From positions 1-33,911 of the forward strand of contig JALSTI010000262.1 in the NCBI GenBank assembly GCA_026983795.1: a stretch of DNA of 33,911 nucleotides. The letters are read 5' to 3'. Position numbers and translations under genes: made by a program. Of this stretch, positions 32,642 through 33,911 are shown in pieces. Positions within the stretch are counted from its first letter, which is position 1; each line of letters starts with the position of its first letter. The notes under the pieces were generated by a model. The model ran no database searches and was not told the DNA's origin. It saw nothing but the letters and a program-made list of their open reading frames with translations. The DNA comes from Melioribacteraceae bacterium (GTDB lineage: Bacteria > Bacteroidota > Ignavibacteria > Ignavibacteriales > Melioribacteraceae).

Positions 32642-33253
32642 TCAATTAGAACGCACCGTAAAAAACAAGAAAATTGTAACCGCAACTGTGCCTAAAGCAA
32701 TTATAGGTTCCCAAATGCTTGAAAAAAATGGTATTGAAGGAATTTTTGCATGTGTAAACGGGTATGCGGCATTTTCCAAATTTTTCAATTCGTCGTAATC
32801 AACAGTATCGGTTTTAACCAATTCTATTTTTCCGGTATCTTTTATTTCTCCGTTAACCGTTATAAAATAATTCCCATTAAGCGCAACAGATCTGCTAACC
32901 GAATAACCTCCGAAAATCCCGTTTTTTTGAATATCGTTATAGCTTACTTTTGCATTTTGTATGCTGTAACCAAGCGTATTTAATTCTTTATTGTTCATTT
33001 CAACTTTTTTGTTTCTTTTTAGCAGACTTAAAACCATAATATTTTTAAAAACCGAATACTCGCCGGAAGAATTAAATTCAAGGTTAATTTTACCCGGCAG
33101 AATATCCTTTTGTAATATTTGATTAACCGAGGCATCAATTAATTTGGCAATAGCGTTAAAATTTGTTTCCGGTTGAGCAGACATGGAACTGGAATTAAAT
33201 GCAGCTAAAAAAATAACTAATATAACCGAATATTTGTTGTAACTATATTTCAA
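32642..33253 (-). CDS. Exported protein of unknown function with C-terminal membrane helix
   Basis: 203 residues. It has an N-terminal signal peptide ('YSVILVIFLAAFNSSSMSAQ'), a mixed alpha/beta middle part of about 145 residues ('VNQILQKDILPGKINLEF', 'YSIQNAKVSYNDIQKNG'), and a C-terminal hydrophobic helix ending close to the terminus ('SSIWEPIIALGTVAVTIFLF' then 'FTVRSN'). It would sit in the periplasm, held in the inner membrane by its C-terminus. The W-E-P, helix, arginine order recalls sortase/exosortase-type tails, but that is only a resemblance. No family recognised. It is 67 bases upstream of bamD on the same strand. Confidence 0.8.
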   Translation of the reverse strand: MKYSYNKYSVILVIFLAAFNSSSMSAQPETNFNAIAKLIDASVNQILQKDILPGKINLEFNSSGEYSVFKNIMVLSLLKRNKKVEMNNKELNTLGYSIQNAKVSYNDIQKNGIFGGYSVSRSVALNGNYFITVNGEIKDTGKIELVKTDTVDYDELKNLENAAYPFTHAKIPSIPFFSSIWEPIIALGTVAVTIFLFFTVRSN

Positions 33254-33510
33254 TAGAAAAACTGTGAGTTTTATTGTAAACGTAATTTAAAGTTAGTCAG
33301 TCAATATATATCAAGCAAGTCTAAAAAATTAAATTTTTTCAAAGTTTTATCAAGTAATAAAACACTTTTGGCAATGAGTATTAATTTGCATTTAACTTCG
33401 CAATGTTCCATTTTGTTCCTTTTGAGTAAAAACGACAAAGCACGAACTCTAATTTACCTTGCCATTAATTATTATTATTTTTAATATCGTTATTGAAAAA
33501 TGAGAGAGCT
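33254..33510. other. Divergent intergenic region upstream of the PorV/PorQ-like gene
   Basis: 257 bases between divergent genes. On the minus strand TACGTTTA, close to the TAnnTTTG -7 element, lies about 30 bases before the exported-protein gene, but without a TTTG at the right distance. On the plus strand TAATTTAC precedes the PorV/PorQ-like gene. Neither is convincing. No RNA gene or repeat seen. Confidence 0.4.
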
Positions 33511-33911
33511 ATGCGAACATTAACATTAATTATTTTTTCGGTTCTGTTTTTAGGTAATTTATACGCTCAAAACACATTTGAATTTTTAAGGTTGGATCAA
33601 AGTCCCAGAGCTGCTGCATTAGCAGGCAGTTTTGTAGCAACAAACGACGATCCGAACGTTGTGTTTTACAATCCGGCTGGAATTAACCTTTTGGAAAAAC
33701 GTCCCGCTTCTTTCTCTTTTTTAAAACATTTGTTGGATATTAACTCGGCAAGTTTAACTTATTCGCAAAATTTTGAAGGGATCGGCAGATTTGCCGCAAG
33801 TCTTCAGTACATACATTACGGAACATTTACTCAAGCAAATGAATTCGGCGAAAAGCTCGGTAGCTTCGGTGCGGGAGAAGTCGCTTTTTCTATTGCCTAC
33901 GGAAACGAATT
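33511..33911 (+). CDS. PorV/PorQ-family outer membrane protein, partial (right edge)
   Basis: This gene is missing from the ORF track. The frame is open from the ATG at 33511 to the end, 133 codons. A signal peptide ('LTLIIFSVLFLGNLYAQ') is followed by 'FEFLRLDQSPRAAALAGSF' and 'NDDPNVVFYNPAGI', the defining start of the PorV/PorQ family of FadL-like beta-barrels. These serve type IX secretion, either as shuttle of cargo to the attachment complex (PorV) or in the PorQ-PorU group. The phrase order looks slightly more PorQ-like, but the family has many paralogues in Ignavibacteria. GAGAG lies 4 bases before the ATG as a weak ribosome site. It fits the two T9SS cargo genes in this window. Confidence 0.88.
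   Translation, partial: MRTLTLIIFSVLFLGNLYAQNTFEFLRLDQSPRAAALAGSFVATNDDPNVVFYNPAGINLLEKRPASFSFLKHLLDINSASLTYSQNFEGIGRFAASLQYIHYGTFTQANEFGEKLGSFGAGEVAFSIAYGNE

Noticed and set aside
1-33911. Mobile element, prophage, CRISPR array, tRNA or anti-phage island
   Set aside because: No transposase, integrase, repeat array, cloverleaf-like sequence or known defence domain was found; composition and gene content look uniform across the window.

Overview
The window is AT-rich (about one third G+C by eye) and packed with genes. It fits a member of the Ignavibacteria/Bacteroidota-Chlorobi (FCB) group. Supporting signs are type IX secretion (T9SS) C-terminal sorting domains with the 'YQNYPNPFNP' signature, a PorV/PorQ-like protein at the right edge, S46 and MXAN_6640-like secreted peptidases, and a TTTG/TAnnTTTG promoter-like pair in front of rpsT. 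I see no tRNA, rRNA, CRISPR array, insertion sequence, integrase or phage gene. It reads as chromosomal core and semi-core sequence, not a mobile island.

Layout. (A) 1-3344, minus strand: a secreted M23 peptidase with a T9SS sorting domain, followed by a secreted protein of unknown function that runs off the left edge. (B) 3419-5038, minus strand: a PAS-GAF histidine kinase. (C) About 5341-14668, plus strand: a long tight series of a 2[4Fe-4S] ferredoxin, a geranylgeranyl-reductase-family flavoprotein, an NtrB-like kinase, an NtrC-like sigma-54 activator, a PAS kinase ending in a degenerate receiver, a NusG paralogue, a YhaM-like exonuclease, a TPR protein, a class III sirtuin and a small lipoprotein. 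(D) 14706-21570, minus strand: an ABC-2-type permease and ATPase, a saccharopine-dehydrogenase-like oxidoreductase, queE-queD, and a secreted CocE/NonD-type hydrolase. (E) rpsT on the plus strand with its own promoter and a hairpin terminator shared with a convergent GlmU-like nucleotidyltransferase, then a DPP7/DPP11-type S46 peptidase. (F) 26274-33253, minus strand: a small membrane-anchored protein, BamD, an acyl-CoA thioesterase, an FG-GAP secreted protein, a T9SS-type metalloprotease, CcmA and CcmB. (G) The start of a PorV/PorQ-family gene at the right edge.

How they fit together. Much of the window concerns the cell envelope: outer-membrane assembly (BamD), type IX export and its cargo, secreted peptidases that would feed on protein, and cytochrome c maturation. 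The most distinctive part is series C. There the ferredoxin overlaps the isoprenoid-reductase gene by 11 bases, the reductase overlaps a two-component kinase by 1 base, and the run continues into RNA-level regulators. This suggests, but does not prove, that isoprenoid (perhaps menaquinone side-chain) saturation and a sensory pathway are made together.

Functions come from motif reading and remembered family features. No database search was run. Residue positions were counted by hand and are approximate in the longer proteins.
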